Positions 29,525 to 38,525 of a stretch of DNA of 64,000 bases are shown piece after piece. The notes beneath the pieces are model-generated. The model searched no databases. It was not told the DNA's origin and saw only the letters and a program-made list of their open reading frames with translations. The stretch is taken from the NCBI GenBank assembly GCA_028868305.1, contig JAGWUS010000003.1, positions 53,837 to 117,836 of the forward strand, in the 5' to 3' direction. Both the position numbers and the translations under genes were made by a program. How positions within the stretch are numbered: position 1 is the first letter of the stretch; every line of letters starts with the position of its first letter. This DNA comes from Burkholderiales bacterium. GTDB taxonomy: Bacteria > Pseudomonadota > Gammaproteobacteria > Burkholderiales > Burkholderiaceae_C.

Positions 29525-30334
29525 ATGTGCCCCATTGGGGTTTTTGACAGCGGGGTGGGCGGCCTGAGTGTGCTGCGCGCCTTGCTTCAAGAACTGCCCC
29601 ATGAGCAATTTGTCTACGTAGCCGACAGCGGGTACGCCCCGTACGGCGAACGCAATGACGACTTCGTGCTACAGCGCTCCCATGCCATTGCAGACTGGCT
29701 GATCGCACAGCACCACATCAAGGCCCTGGTCGTGGCCTGCAACACGGCCACAGCGGCAGCCATCCGTGTGTTACGCACCACCTGCCCCGAGTTGCCCATC
29801 ATTGGCATTGAACCAGCACTCAAACCGGCAGCGCACGTCAGCAAAACCGGTGTCATTGGCGTCATGGCCACACGCGGCACACTCAACAGCGAGAAGTTCC
29901 GCAACCTGCTGGAGTCCCTGCACGGCAGGGCGACCTTTGTATTGCAACCCTGCGACGGTCTGGCCGATGCCATCGAACGTGCGGATGCTATAGAAACCGA
30001 AGCGCTTTGTGCACAGTACACGCGGGCTATGGGCCAATTTGGTTCAAAGGATGGGGAGATGGACACCCTGGTGCTTGGCTGCACCCACTACCCGTTTTCC
30101 GCTAAGGTACTGGCCGATCAAATAGGCCCCAATATTCCACTGCTCGAGGGTGGACTCCCGGTCGCCCGGCAAACCAGGCGCTTGCTGGCGGAACAGCACG
30201 CACTCCTGGAAGAAATGACCACAAATCAGCCGCTGCTGTTCTACACCACAGGGCACCCTGATGCTCTGAAGGAGGCTGTGCAACGCTGGCTGCATCTCGA
30301 AACCGACGTAGCATCGGTGCAGATGAACCAGTAA
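29525..30334 (+). CDS. murI: Glutamate racemase
   Basis: Makes D-glutamate for peptidoglycan. 269 residues from ATG 29525 (MCPIGVFDSGVGGLSVL), 8 bp after the fumarase stop. Catalytic cysteines appear in VVACNTATAAAIR and VLGCTHYPF, with the DSGYAPYG motif early on. A stretch coding for ADAIETEALCAQYTRAMGQ resembles the dispersed repeat, though similar residues may be native in relatives. Confidence 0.95.
   Translation: MCPIGVFDSGVGGLSVLRALLQELPHEQFVYVADSGYAPYGERNDDFVLQRSHAIADWLIAQHHIKALVVACNTATAAAIRVLRTTCPELPIIGIEPALKPAAHVSKTGVIGVMATRGTLNSEKFRNLLESLHGRATFVLQPCDGLADAIERADAIETEALCAQYTRAMGQFGSKDGEMDTLVLGCTHYPFSAKVLADQIGPNIPLLEGGLPVARQTRRLLAEQHALLEEMTTNQPLLFYTTGHPDALKEAVQRWLHLETDVASVQMNQ
29987..30037 (+). 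repeat. Possible dispersed repeat, copy G (inside murI)
   Basis: GCTATAGAAACCGAAGCGCT then TTGTGCACAG and CGGGCTATGGGCC. The order of the parts matches the repeat family, but the palindromic core is degraded. It is in frame within murI. Confidence 0.35.
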
Positions 30335-30411
30335 TGGTGTGCCCGGAGGGGATCGAACCCCCGACCCACAGCTTAGAAGGCTGTTGCTCTATCCGACTGA
30401 GCTACGGGCAC
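30335..30411 (-). tRNA. tRNA-Arg (anticodon UCU)
   Basis: Minus-strand cloverleaf: acceptor GTGCCCG pairs with CGGGCAC, D-arm GCTCAGTCGGATAGAGC, anticodon stem ACAGC/GCTGT with loop CTTCTAA (UCU), T-arm GGGGGTTCGATCCCC, and an encoded CCA end. Confidence 0.95.
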
Positions 30412-30463
30412 AAAGCACAAAGGCCCCAAAGTTTTCACTTGAGGGCCTTTGGACTTGAAAGAA

Positions 30464-30540
30464 TGGTCGGGGCGGCGGGATTCGAACTCGCGACCCTCTG
30501 CTCCCAAAGCAGATGCGCTACCAGGCTGCGCTACGCCCCG
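30464..30540 (-). tRNA. tRNA-Pro (anticodon UGG)
   Basis: Minus-strand cloverleaf: acceptor CGGGGCG/CGCCCCG, D-arm GCGCAGCCTGGTAGCGC, anticodon stem TCTGC/GCAGA with loop TTTGGGA (UGG), T-arm CGAGTTCGAATCCCG, encoded CCA. Lies 52 bp from tRNA-Arg on the same strand. Confidence 0.95.
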
Positions 30541-30560
30541 ACAGCTAGTATTCTAACCGC

Positions 30561-31325
30561 ATGTCGACACCAAAAATGCCTCTCCCCTGGCTCGAACCTA
30601 AAGATCCTTTTCCTCCGGTTGAAAATACATGGGGCACCGGGTCGGACGCTCCTGGTTTGCTGGCAGCAGGAGGTGATCTTTCAGTGGACACTCTGCGCCG
30701 CGCCTACGCCAATGGAATATTTCCATGGTTCAGCGACGGGCAACCCACCTTGTGGTGGAGTCCTGAACCGCGTATGGTGCTACAGACCAGCAACTTCCAG
30801 TTGCACCACTCCCTGAGAAAAACCCTCAGGCGCTTTGTCTGCGACGCAGCCTGCGAAGTTCGATTTGACTCAGTCTTTGAACAGGTCATCCAGGCCTGCT
30901 CCTCGGTGCAACGGCGTGGCCACCCCGGCACCTGGATTGTGCCGGCAATGGTAGACGCCTACACCGACCTGTACGCAGTTGGGCTGGCGCATAGTGTGGA
31001 GATCTGGGTTCATGGCGAACTGGTGGGGGGCCTTTACTGCGTTGCCTTGGGTAAAGCCGTATTTGGTGAATCCATGTTTTCGCATCAAACAGATGCCTCC
31101 AAGATTGCGCTGGCTGCATTGGTGGCGTTTTGCCGCGCTCATGCCATTGACTTGATTGATTGCCAACAAAACACCTCACACCTTGCGTCCCTGGGCGCTG
31201 CTGCAATCCCTCGCTCAGCATTCATCCGGCACGTCCACGCGGCAATACAGCGGCCTGCGCCAGAGTGGCAATTCAACCCCCTATACTGGTCGCACATCGT
31301 GAGCAATGTGACCAAATATCCGTGA
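30561..31325 (+). CDS. aat: Leucyl/phenylalanyl-tRNA--protein transferase
   Basis: Adds Leu or Phe to proteins with N-terminal Arg or Lys, marking them for ClpS/ClpAP. 254 residues; hallmark motifs are [47 protein letters not shown] and the [19 protein letters not shown] core, then [12 protein letters not shown]. The next gene, bpt, starts at GTG within its stop (GTGA), so the pair is coupled. Confidence 0.97.
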   Translation: MSTPKMPLPWLEPKDPFPPVENTWGTGSDAPGLLAAGGDLSVDTLRRAYANGIFPWFSDGQPTLWWSPEPRMVLQTSNFQLHHSLRKTLRRFVCDAACEVRFDSVFEQVIQACSSVQRRGHPGTWIVPAMVDAYTDLYAVGLAHSVEIWVHGELVGGLYCVALGKAVFGESMFSHQTDASKIALAALVAFCRAHAIDLIDCQQNTSHLASLGAAAIPRSAFIRHVHAAIQRPAPEWQFNPLYWSHIVSNVTKYP

Positions 31326-32068
31326 CGGACCTCAAAGACCTTCCCCTCCAGACCCTGCAGTTCTACGCCACAGCGCCCTATGAATGCAGCTATTTGCCCC
31401 AACGCATGGCAAGGTCCCAGGTCGCAACACCGAGCTACCTCATCAACAATTCGACCTATTCGGAACTGGTCGCCAAGGGGTTCCGCCGCAGCGGCATGTT
31501 TACCTACCGCCCCTACTGCGACGGATGCCAGGCGTGCACGCCTTTACGCGTGATGGCAAAAGAGTTTCGTCCAGATCGCAGTCAGCGCCGAGCTTGGATT
31601 AAACATCACGCACTGGTTCCACGGATTCTGGGGCTCGGATTTGATGCTGAGCACTATGCGCTGTACCTGCGCTACCAGGGTGAACGCCACGCAGGCGGTG
31701 GCATGGACGAAGACAGTGTGGGGCAATATACACAGTTTCTGCTGCAGAGCCGCGTGAACTCACGTCTGGTCGAGTTCCGGGAGCCGGCAACCGATGGACA
31801 ACTGGGCACTTTGAAAATGGTGTCCATCATGGACGTGCTTGATGACGGGCTCTCCGCGGTCTACACATTCTTCGAACCCTTGGAGAGAGGCAGTTTTGGT
31901 ACCTACTGCATCCTGTGGCAGATCGAGCAGGCCCGTCGCCTCGGGCTGAGTCATGTCTATCTTGGATACTGGATAGCGCTTAGTGCGAAGATGAGCTACA
32001 AGGCCCGTTACATGCCATTTCAGGTACTGCGCGAAGGTCACTGGAGAGACCATCAGCCTGCGGGTTAA
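31322..32068 (+). CDS. bpt: Aspartate/glutamate leucyltransferase (Bpt/ATE-like)
   Basis: Second N-degron transferase; bacterial Bpt adds Leu to N-terminal Asp/Glu. 248 residues from GTG 31322, overlapping the aat stop by four bases. Features: [18 protein letters not shown] at the N-terminus, the [13 protein letters not shown] cysteine cluster and [11 protein letters not shown], and a GNAT-like C-terminal half with [16 protein letters not shown] and [18 protein letters not shown]. The frame extends upstream to 31160 but that part overlaps aat. Confidence 0.94.
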   Translation: MTDLKDLPLQTLQFYATAPYECSYLPQRMARSQVATPSYLINNSTYSELVAKGFRRSGMFTYRPYCDGCQACTPLRVMAKEFRPDRSQRRAWIKHHALVPRILGLGFDAEHYALYLRYQGERHAGGGMDEDSVGQYTQFLLQSRVNSRLVEFREPATDGQLGTLKMVSIMDVLDDGLSAVYTFFEPLERGSFGTYCILWQIEQARRLGLSHVYLGYWIALSAKMSYKARYMPFQVLREGHWRDHQPAG

Positions 32069-32085
32069 GATCCGTTATTCATACT

Positions 32086-32874
32086 ATGGCAAAAAAAGAT
32101 CCTGACATTCCCACCACGCCATCCGTGCAGGTTATTGAGCGCATGTTTACCCTGATTGATGTACTTGCCTCGCGCGAGGAAGCCATATCTCTCAAGGAGA
32201 TCAGTGAAAAAGCTGGATTACATCCTTCTACCGCGCATCGCATCCTCAACGACCTGGCAACTGGCAGGTTTGTTGATCGCCCGCACCCGGGCAGTTACCG
32301 TTTGGGCATGCGTCTGCTGGAGCTTGGGAACCTGGTGAAAGTACGACTCAACGTCCGTGATGCTGCACTGGGTCCCATGCGGGAGTTGCACAAACTGATT
32401 CAGCAACCGGTCAACCTCAGCATGCGGCAGAGTGATGAGATCGTCTATGTGGAACGCGCCTACAGCGAACGCTCCGGCATGCAGGTTGTGCGCGCCATAG
32501 GCGGTCGTGCACCTTTGCACCTTACGTCTGTAGGGAAACTATTTCTGGCCGAAGATGACCCTCAGCGTATCCGTGCTTATGCCACGCGTACGAGGCTGCA
32601 GGGCCATACAAAAAACAGCATCACCACGGTGGATGCACTGGAGCGTGAGTTGTCTCGCGTGCGCCAATATGGACAGGCAAGCGACAACGAAGAACTGGAA
32701 TTGGGTGTTCGCTGCATGGCAGCAGGGATTTATGATGACCAGAACAAACTGGTTGCCGGACTATCCATCTCGGCCCCATCGGGGCGCTTGGAAGACGCGT
32801 GGCTACCCAAACTCCAGGAAACCGCCAACCAGATTTCCAGCGCGCTGGGGCACAAGCCCCCGGCAAAGCGTTAG
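32086..32874 (+). CDS. IclR-family transcriptional regulator
   Basis: A 262-residue regulator. The N-terminal winged HTH (residues about 10-80) includes LKEISEKAGLHPSTAHRILNDLATGRFV. The C-terminal effector-binding domain (about 85-255) has RAIGGRAPLHLTSVGKLFLAE and DNEELELGVRCMAAGIYDDQ. No divergent catabolic gene lies next to it, so its targets are unknown. It follows bpt by 17 bp and may be co-transcribed. Confidence 0.92.
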   Translation: MAKKDPDIPTTPSVQVIERMFTLIDVLASREEAISLKEISEKAGLHPSTAHRILNDLATGRFVDRPHPGSYRLGMRLLELGNLVKVRLNVRDAALGPMRELHKLIQQPVNLSMRQSDEIVYVERAYSERSGMQVVRAIGGRAPLHLTSVGKLFLAEDDPQRIRAYATRTRLQGHTKNSITTVDALERELSRVRQYGQASDNEELELGVRCMAAGIYDDQNKLVAGLSISAPSGRLEDAWLPKLQETANQISSALGHKPPAKR

Positions 32875-32879
32875 TCCAC

Positions 32880-33905
32880 TTAGTTTACGGCAACAACCCG
32901 CTGACCTGTATCTTGCATGGCCAGGGGCGCAGTTCTGGACAAGGAAGCGGGGTTGGACTCAATCCAGCGCCGCACGCGCTCAGCATCGGCAATGCGACTA
33001 AGCTTTCCGGCGGAATCTAGGAACACCATGATCAACTTTCGGCCAGCCACCTTGGCCTGCATGACCAGACACTGGCCGGCCTCCGAGATATAACCAGTCT
33101 TTTGTAGGCCGATGTCCCACGCCGGATTTTTCACCAACCGGTTTGTGTTGTTGTACTGCAGGGTCCTGTGTCCAACTTCCACCTGATAGCCTGTGGAGGT
33201 AGACAACTCCCGCAACAAGGGATCCCCATAGGCGAAATTCACAAGTGTTGCCAGATCCCGTGCGCTGGACTGGTTCTTGCTGGAAAGGCCCGTGGGCTCT
33301 ACATAGCGGGTATCGTTCATGCCTAGCGTCTTTGCGCGGGTATTCATAAGACCGACAAAGGTGCCAATACCGCCGGGATACGTACGCCCCAGAGCATGGG
33401 CTGCACGGTTCTCGCTGGCCATCAGTGCCAGGTGCAAAAGCTCACCACGGCTGAGTTCGGAACCAACACGCAGGCGCGAAGAACTGCCCTTTTCGGTGTC
33501 AACATCTTCCTGGGAAATCGCAATGACTTCATCCATGGGCAGTTGGGCTTCACTGATGAGCAGACCCGTCATCAGTTTGGTGATGGAGGCAATAGGTAAA
33601 ACAGCAGATTCGTTTTTTCTGAAAAGTACTTCCTTTGTGTCCTGATCGACTACCAGGGCCACACTGGAACGCAACGCCAGGGAATCGGCGGCTCCATGCA
33701 ACCCAGCTAACTGCCCAAAAGAGGGGGAACGTGCAACCGGGACTTTTTGGACTGCTTTCTTGCGCACCACACTGGTCTTCAGCAGGGGTTTCTTTGTGCT
33801 TGACTTTACGGCGTGCCGCTTGGCAGTCACTGCCTGCGCTGGTAAAGCCACAGTCGCCATCAGAACAACAACTGCGCAAAGATAAGAAATTGATCGTTTT
33901 AGCAT
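32880..33905 (-). CDS. pbpG: D-alanyl-D-alanine endopeptidase (PBP7/PbpG-like, S11)
   Basis: Periplasmic serine peptidase that cleaves peptidoglycan cross-links. 341 residues from ATG 33905 with the signal peptide LKRSISYLCAVVVLMATVALPAQA. After a basic linker come the three active-site motifs: SITKLMTG (SxxK), SENRAAHAL (SxN) and LQKTGYISEAG (KTG). The frame extends upstream to 34004, but that part lacks a signal peptide. Its end is 5 bp from the convergent IclR gene. Confidence 0.92.
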   Translation of the reverse strand: MLKRSISYLCAVVVLMATVALPAQAVTAKRHAVKSSTKKPLLKTSVVRKKAVQKVPVARSPSFGQLAGLHGAADSLALRSSVALVVDQDTKEVLFRKNESAVLPIASITKLMTGLLISEAQLPMDEVIAISQEDVDTEKGSSSRLRVGSELSRGELLHLALMASENRAAHALGRTYPGGIGTFVGLMNTRAKTLGMNDTRYVEPTGLSSKNQSSARDLATLVNFAYGDPLLRELSTSTGYQVEVGHRTLQYNNTNRLVKNPAWDIGLQKTGYISEAGQCLVMQAKVAGRKLIMVFLDSAGKLSRIADAERVRRWIESNPASLSRTAPLAMQDTGQRVVAVN

Positions 33906-34052
33906 AGGGCCCAACAAATTTGGAAATGGCGCGCCAGCAACCAGACTGGCCATTTCTTGACACCGCAGGCGCACAGTGTAAACAAAAAAATTACGCCAGA
34001 TCAACTACTTGCAAGGTAAAGTTCAACAATTGTTACAAGTAAGTCCCAGCCG

Positions 34053-35591
34053 TTACCCCTGGGCAGCTACCCGATCCGCCTTGCTCTGCAATTTGTTGAG
34101 GGCGCTCAGATAGGCTTTGGCAGAGGCCACCACAATGTCCGGATCGGCACCCACGCCATTGACAACCCGGCCGCTGTTCTGCAATCGTACAGTGACTTCA
34201 CCCTGGCTTTCGGTAGAGCCGCTGATCGCGTTAACCGAATACAACACCATTTCAGCACCGCTCTTGACGTGACTTTCAATGGCCTTCATAGATGCATCCA
34301 CTGGACCATTGCCTTCGGACGCGCTCCGGACCTCCTTGCCGTCCACCGTAAAGACAATGGTCGCTTCCGGGCGCTCACCTGTTTCGCTGTGCTGCGAAAG
34401 CGACACAAAACCGTACTGCTCTTTTTCGTTAGTCAAGTTTTCTTCGCTAACAAGCGCCAGAATATCTTCATCAAAGATCTCGCTCTTGCGATCTGCGAGT
34501 TCCTTGAAACGCGTAAATGCGGCATTGATCTCAGACTCACTGTCCAATTGCACACCCAACTCTTGCAAGCGCTGCTTGAACGCGTTGCGGCCGCTGAGCT
34601 TGCCCAGAACGATCTTGTTGGCGGTCCAGCCCACGTCCTCGGCCCGCATGATTTCATAGGTGTCACGCGCCTTCAGCACGCCGTCCTGGTGAATGCCCGA
34701 TGCATGCGCAAATGCATTAGCACCAACCACCGCTTTGTTGGGCTGCACTACAAAACCAGTGGTCTGGCTCACCATGCGGCTCGCTGCCAGAATGTGACGC
34801 GTATCAATACCAAGATCCAGACCAAAGTAGTCCCTGCGCGTCTTCACGGCCATGACGACTTCTTCAAGACTGCAATTCCCGGCACGCTCACCCAAACCGT
34901 TGATCGTGCATTCGACCTGGCGAGCACCGCCAATCTTGACACCTGCCAGCGAATTGGCTACTGCCATGCCCAGATCGTTATGGCAATGGACCGACCATAT
35001 CGCTTTGTCAGAGTTTGGAATGCGTTCCCGCAAAGTCTTGATGAAATTGCCATAGAGCTCAGGAATAGCGTAACCCACGGTGTCGGGCACATTAATGGTC
35101 GTTGCCCCCTCCTTGATGACCGCTTCCAGTACCCGGCACAAAAAGTCCACATCACTGCGATAACCATCCTCCGGGCTGAACTCGATGTCATCTACCAGAT
35201 TGCGTGCAAAACGCACGGCCTGCTTGGCCTGCTCGAACACCTGATCCGGAGTCATGCGCAGCTTCTTCTCCATGTGCAGTGGCGAAGTTGCAATAAACGT
35301 ATGAATCCGTGCACGGTTGGCCCCCTTGAGTGCTTCAGCAGCGCGGGAGATGTCCCTGTCGTTTGCACGGGAGAGGGAGCAGACGGTGGCATCCTTGATC
35401 GTATTGGCAATCAGTTGAACCGCTTCAAAATCCCCGTTGGAACTTGCTGCAAAACCGGCTTCAATAACATCCACCCGGAGTCGCTCCAGTTGACGGGCAA
35501 TGCGCAACTTTTCATCACGCGTCATAGAAGCACCTGGTGATTGCTCGCCGTCACGCAATGTGGTGTCAAAAATGATCAGTTTGTCGGTCAT
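34053..35591 (-). CDS. leuA: 2-Isopropylmalate synthase
   Basis: First committed enzyme of leucine synthesis: condenses acetyl-CoA with 2-oxoisovalerate. 512 residues from ATG 35591, preceded by AGGAG. The HMGL-like TIM barrel carries [35 protein letters not shown], the NGLGERAGN motif and the GIHQDGVLK metal site; the C-terminal ~120 residues are the LeuA regulatory dimer domain. A leader peptide with clustered Leu codons and a terminator hairpin lie upstream, pointing to leucine attenuation. Confidence 0.97.
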   Translation of the reverse strand: MTDKLIIFDTTLRDGEQSPGASMTRDEKLRIARQLERLRVDVIEAGFAASSNGDFEAVQLIANTIKDATVCSLSRANDRDISRAAEALKGANRARIHTFIATSPLHMEKKLRMTPDQVFEQAKQAVRFARNLVDDIEFSPEDGYRSDVDFLCRVLEAVIKEGATTINVPDTVGYAIPELYGNFIKTLRERIPNSDKAIWSVHCHNDLGMAVANSLAGVKIGGARQVECTINGLGERAGNCSLEEVVMAVKTRRDYFGLDLGIDTRHILAASRMVSQTTGFVVQPNKAVVGANAFAHASGIHQDGVLKARDTYEIMRAEDVGWTANKIVLGKLSGRNAFKQRLQELGVQLDSESEINAAFTRFKELADRKSEIFDEDILALVSEENLTNEKEQYGFVSLSQHSETGERPEATIVFTVDGKEVRSASEGNGPVDASMKAIESHVKSGAEMVLYSVNAISGSTESQGEVTVRLQNSGRVVNGVGADPDIVVASAKAYLSALNKLQSKADRVAAQG

Positions 35592-35646
35592 GCTTTTCTC
35601 CTGTAATTTCAAAAAACCTTACTACTGAAGCCTGCCGCCAGAACGC

Positions 35647-35675
35647 AAAAGGCCCGTTGCGTTAGCGAACGGGCC
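35647..35675 (-). terminator. leuA attenuator hairpin
   Basis: On the minus strand the arms GGCCCGTT (35675-35668) and AACGGGCC (35658-35651) form an 8 bp stem followed by TTTT (35650-35647). It sits between the leader peptide stop and leuA, where a transcription attenuator should be. Confidence 0.82.
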
Positions 35676-35696
35676 CCTGTAGAAAAAATGCGCGCG

Positions 35697-35750
35697 CTAT
35701 TTCTTCCGCCCGGAACGGCGTAGCGGTAGTAGCAGGCTGGATGCATTCAT
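35697..35750 (-). CDS. Putative leucine leader peptide
   Basis: A 17-codon frame reading MNASSLLLPLRRSGRKK. Four of residues 6-10 are leucine, three of them encoded by CTA, which should be a rare codon in this GC-rich genome. It ends TAG 22 bp before a terminator hairpin and about 105 bp before leuA. This is the classical arrangement for ribosome-mediated attenuation: with scarce charged tRNA-Leu the ribosome stalls and the terminator is not formed. The peptide is too short for homology, so the call rests on codon cluster and position. Confidence 0.78.
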   Translation of the reverse strand: MNASSLLLPLRRSGRKK

Positions 35751-35789
35751 AATGCTCAATGTAGCACACAATGACTGCCAGACCCGCCC

Positions 35790-36638
35790 TTACTTGTGCA
35801 ACCCACGCTCATCAGGCTCATCTGTCGAGGTGCTGATGACACTTGTCTGAACGCCGCGCGCCTTACGCACTGCGTAAATGACATAACCACTCAGTCCATA
35901 GATCACAAACACTCCAAACATGACCGTGGGCGGGTCAATATTGATGACTGCGATACCCAGCGCTATCAGAACAATGACCGCGAACGGAACGCTTCGTTTC
36001 ATGCTGATGTCCTTGAAGCTGTAAAACGGCACATTGGTGACCATGGTCAACCCCGCATACAAGGCGATTACAAACATGGGCCAAGCAAGATCAGTCCCTT
36101 TAAGCCCCAGATCCGTAGACAACCAGATAAAACCCGCCACCAGCGCGGCAGCAGCCGGTGATGGCAAACCCTGAAAATAGCGCTTGTCGACCACACTGGT
36201 ATTGACATTGAAACGGGCCAGACGCAAAGCCGCACAGGCGCAGTAAACAAAGGCAGCAAACCAGCCCCAGCGTCCAAGATCCTTGAGTGCCCAGACATAG
36301 GAAATTAGCGCAGGTGCCGCACCAAACGACACCATGTCGGACAGTGAGTCCATTTGCTCGCCGAAGGCACTCTGTGTGTTGGTCATCCGTGCAACGCGAC
36401 CATCCAGGCTGTCAAGAACCATGGCACAAAAGACGCCCACGGCGGCGAGATCGAAGCGGCCATTCATTGCCATGACAATGGCATAAAAGCCACCAAACAA
36501 GGCTGCAAGGGTGAACAGATTGGGCAAGACATAAATACCTTTGCGCCGCTTGCGAATCACCACAGCCTCGTTGCCCACTTCGGTTGAATCAATTCCATCA
36601 TACATATATGTGTTCCCGCGATAGGCACCAAACCCCAT
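35790..36638 (-). CDS. pssA: CDP-diacylglycerol--serine O-phosphatidyltransferase
   Basis: Makes phosphatidylserine for phosphatidylethanolamine synthesis. 282 residues from ATG 36638; ATG 36605 (MYDGIDSTEV, 271 aa) is an equally plausible start. The CDP-alcohol phosphotransferase motif is complete in LDSLDGRVARMTNTQSAFGE QMDSLSDMV (DG-AR-G-D-D pattern), and about seven hydrophobic segments follow, starting at LPNLFTLAALFGGFYAI. Its usual upstream neighbour in related genomes would be the ilv operon; here the transposon separates them. Confidence 0.95.
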   Translation of the reverse strand: MGFGAYRGNTYMYDGIDSTEVGNEAVVIRKRRKGIYVLPNLFTLAALFGGFYAIVMAMNGRFDLAAVGVFCAMVLDSLDGRVARMTNTQSAFGEQMDSLSDMVSFGAAPALISYVWALKDLGRWGWFAAFVYCACAALRLARFNVNTSVVDKRYFQGLPSPAAAALVAGFIWLSTDLGLKGTDLAWPMFVIALYAGLTMVTNVPFYSFKDISMKRSVPFAVIVLIALGIAVINIDPPTVMFGVFVIYGLSGYVIYAVRKARGVQTSVISTSTDEPDERGLHK

Positions 36639-36730
36639 GGAGCCTTTGCTCGGCTGATCAGTAGAACCAGCAGCGTGTTCGAGTGTAAGTCAGGCATGAA
36701 ACCCGTGCGACTGCCGCTCCAGAAAATAAA

Positions 36731-36745
36731 AAGGCCACCTAAGTG
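36731..36745 (-). terminator. Split ilvC terminator, distal half
   Basis: On the minus strand this holds GTGGCCTT, the 3' arm of the original hairpin, followed by TTTATTTT (36730-36723). The matching arm AAGGCCAC is now at 41071-41064, 4.3 kb away. Removing the transposon and one target copy restores an 8 bp stem with loop TTAG and a T-rich tail. Confidence 0.8.
36737..36745 (+). repeat. Target site duplication, left copy
   Basis: ACCTAAGTG directly abuts the left terminal inverted repeat, and the same nine bases abut the right one at 41058-41066. Confidence 0.9.
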
Positions 36746-36770
36746 CGAGCCGTTTCCTTAAAGTGTTGAA
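36746..36770 (+). repeat. Left terminal inverted repeat of the transposon
   Basis: 25 bp beginning CGAGCCGTTTCC and ending AAGTGTTGAA. It matches the reverse complement of 41033-41057 at 24 of 25 positions (G/A difference at base 2). Confidence 0.93.
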
Positions 36771-36795
36771 ATGTTAGGGGTCGGCTGATTGACCT

Positions 36796-36821
36796 GATTG
36801 GGCCTCCGGAGAGGCCCAATC
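36796..36821 (+). terminator. Strong hairpin inside left end of the transposon
   Basis: GATTGGGCCTC-CGGA-GAGGCCCAATC, an 11 bp perfect stem, followed on the plus strand by TTTT. It lies just downstream of the minus-strand cargo gene and may terminate it, though the T-run faces the other way. It could also insulate the element from outside transcription. Confidence 0.6.
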
Positions 36822-36839
36822 TTTTGGTGCGAGGTCCGC

Positions 36840-37841
36840 CTACGCGTCGCTTTCCTCGGCTTCCTTGGTCCGGCGATTGGTTTCATCGCGCGCTTGGCCG
36901 AGCTGCTCGAACTGCCCCGACAGCAGCGTGTCGATCGCGCACCAGACGCGCGCGCTGCGTTTGATGGAATCGTTGGGCCCGCCAGCCCGCAGAGGCTTCG
37001 CCGGCTTCATCGCCGGCCCGAGCTTGTAGACGAAGTGATCCACATCGGTCGAGCACCAGGTGGGATTCACCGTCGACACGTCGTTGACGATGTCGAAAGC
37101 CTCGATGCGATGCACCGATTGGAGCTGCCCGCGGTAGCGGAACGCGACGTAGTTCGGCGGCTGCATGGGCCAGTGGTTGCCCACCGGATGGAAATAGCTT
37201 CGGTCCTGCTCGACGACGTCGATCCAGGTGCGGTCGCAGTCGTCCCGCATGGCGTCGCTGCCGAGCGAGACCACGTAGACCATGTTGTCTCGGGTTCTGT
37301 TCATTGCTGCGTAATCCTCCAAATGGTCGATCAACTCGCGCAGCCAGAGCTTCTCTTCAAGCCCGGCGGCCGACCTCCTGGCCTTCTTGGCGATTCCACG
37401 GACCGCGCCCCAAGACAAATGCCTTACAGGGACGCCGCCGACCTCGCTCGGCAATTTGATGCGCGCGATGGGCTCCGGCGTCGCTGACACGGACACCAAT
37501 GCGACGGACTCGAAGCCCGCCTCGCGCAACCGGGGACGATACCGAGAGAGCTGCTCGACGCCCGGGAGCTCGAAGCCTTGCTTGGCTTCGACGATGGCAT
37601 GCAGGGCCTTGTCGCATCGCAGCTCGATGTCGGTGAAGCCGCGATCGTCGCCGCTCTTCTGCAAGGCGATGCGCAGGTCGGAGATGTCGATCGGCCGCCC
37701 AGCAATGGATTCGACGAGAAGCCCAGCGAAGCTCGGGCTGCGTTCCAAAGCCCAGCCCAGCGCGTATGTGGCACTGTTCTCGTCCTTGCCCATGAGCTCG
37801 AAGACGTTGCGCGGGAATGCCGAACGTATAGATAGGATCAT
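36840..37841 (-). CDS. Transposon cargo protein with PD-(D/E)XK nuclease-like core
   Basis: 333 residues, no named family recognised. Residues about 65-101 read FTDIEL...HAIVEAKQGF...EQLSRY: an Asp, then ExK (E85, K87) and a Gln/Tyr helix, the usual pattern of a PD-(D/E)XK nuclease active site. An upstream helix with E20 and the block SATYALGWALERSPSF precede it. The C-terminal half (about 180-300) has aromatic-rich segments (VGNHWPMQPPNYVAFRYRG) of unknown role, and the end is polar and charged. No signal peptide or membrane span. Genes of this type on mobile elements often act in defence or DNA processing; that is only a suggestion here. ATG 37841 has no strong ribosome site. Confidence 0.7.
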   Translation of the reverse strand: MILSIRSAFPRNVFELMGKDENSATYALGWALERSPSFAGLLVESIAGRPIDISDLRIALQKSGDDRGFTDIELRCDKALHAIVEAKQGFELPGVEQLSRYRPRLREAGFESVALVSVSATPEPIARIKLPSEVGGVPVRHLSWGAVRGIAKKARRSAAGLEEKLWLRELIDHLEDYAAMNRTRDNMVYVVSLGSDAMRDDCDRTWIDVVEQDRSYFHPVGNHWPMQPPNYVAFRYRGQLQSVHRIEAFDIVNDVSTVNPTWCSTDVDHFVYKLGPAMKPAKPLRAGGPNDSIKRSARVWCAIDTLLSGQFEQLGQARDETNRRTKEAEESDA

Positions 37842-38117
37842 GGCAACTACGCCCAGGCCAACTCTTGGGACGATATAAGCACCGCCTCCCGATTCAATTT
37901 CATGGCTACCCCTAAATGTGATTCTTGCTCACACGAAACGCGATGGCGCAATGGCGATGCATCCCCAGTATAGACACCTCATACTTTTGGGAGCGATGGC
38001 TGACGCTGAGGCGCGAGACTGGCGGAGGGCGTGGAGGCAGTTCAAGAAAGGGCTTGCAAACATAGGACATCCATGCAATAATAGGACATTGATGTCTCAT
38101 GTTTGCAGGAGTCCGCC
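37842..38117. promoter_or_regulatory. Divergent spacer with operator-like repeats before the AbiE genes
   Basis: 276 bp between the divergent nuclease-like and antitoxin genes, otherwise without a convincing gene. Near the antitoxin it has ATAGGACAT twice (38062-38070 and 38081-38089), 19 bp apart. The second is part of the inverted repeat GACAT-TG-ATGTC (38085-38096); the first continues GACAT-CC-ATG. AbiEi antitoxins repress their own operon by binding repeats, so these are candidate operators. Confidence 0.55.
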
Positions 38118-38525
38118 ATGCCCACAACAGTAAAAGAAAGGATTGTCGACAATCTCAAAGCGTCGAAAGATGGCGTATTTTTGCGCAAAGAGTTCGACCG
38201 CTTCGGCGACTATCGGCAAGTAAGCCGTGCCGTAAGAGAGCTTGTTGAAGATGGGTTGATCGTTCGCGTTGGATATGGGGTTTACGCGCGCGGCAGAAAG
38301 TCATCCTTGTCTGACAAAGTCGTTCCCGACGGCACCCTCGTGGCGATTGGGTTGGAAGCCATGCGCAAACTCGGCGTCAAGGCCGATGTAAGCAAGGAAG
38401 CAAGGGCATTGCGCGATGGCACAAGCACGCAAGTTCCCATGCTGCCCATCATTTCTATCGGAAAGGCAAGGGTTCGTCGCAAGATTGGATTCGGAAAGAG
38501 GGCTGTGGTGTATGAGGTCGATTGA
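38118..38525 (+). CDS. AbiEi/DUF6088-type antitoxin (winged-helix repressor)
   Basis: 135 residues from ATG 38118 (MPTTVKERIVDNLKAS), with GGAG seven bases upstream. The N-terminal half is a winged HTH (FLRKEFDRFGDYRQVSRAVRELVEDGLIVRVGYGVYAR), as in AbiEi-like antitoxins that repress their operon and neutralise an AbiEii nucleotidyltransferase. The second half (about 60-135) is shorter than classical AbiEi and fits DUF6088-type proteins. Its end overlaps the toxin start by 14 bp, the usual coupling in this system. Lower GC than the flanking chromosome. Confidence 0.8.
   Translation: MPTTVKERIVDNLKASKDGVFLRKEFDRFGDYRQVSRAVRELVEDGLIVRVGYGVYARGRKSSLSDKVVPDGTLVAIGLEAMRKLGVKADVSKEARALRDGTSTQVPMLPIISIGKARVRRKIGFGKRAVVYEVD

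Noticed and set aside
36796..36821. Left-end hairpin as an internal transposon repeat or resolution site
   Set aside because: No matching copy exists at the right end; a terminator is the simpler reading.
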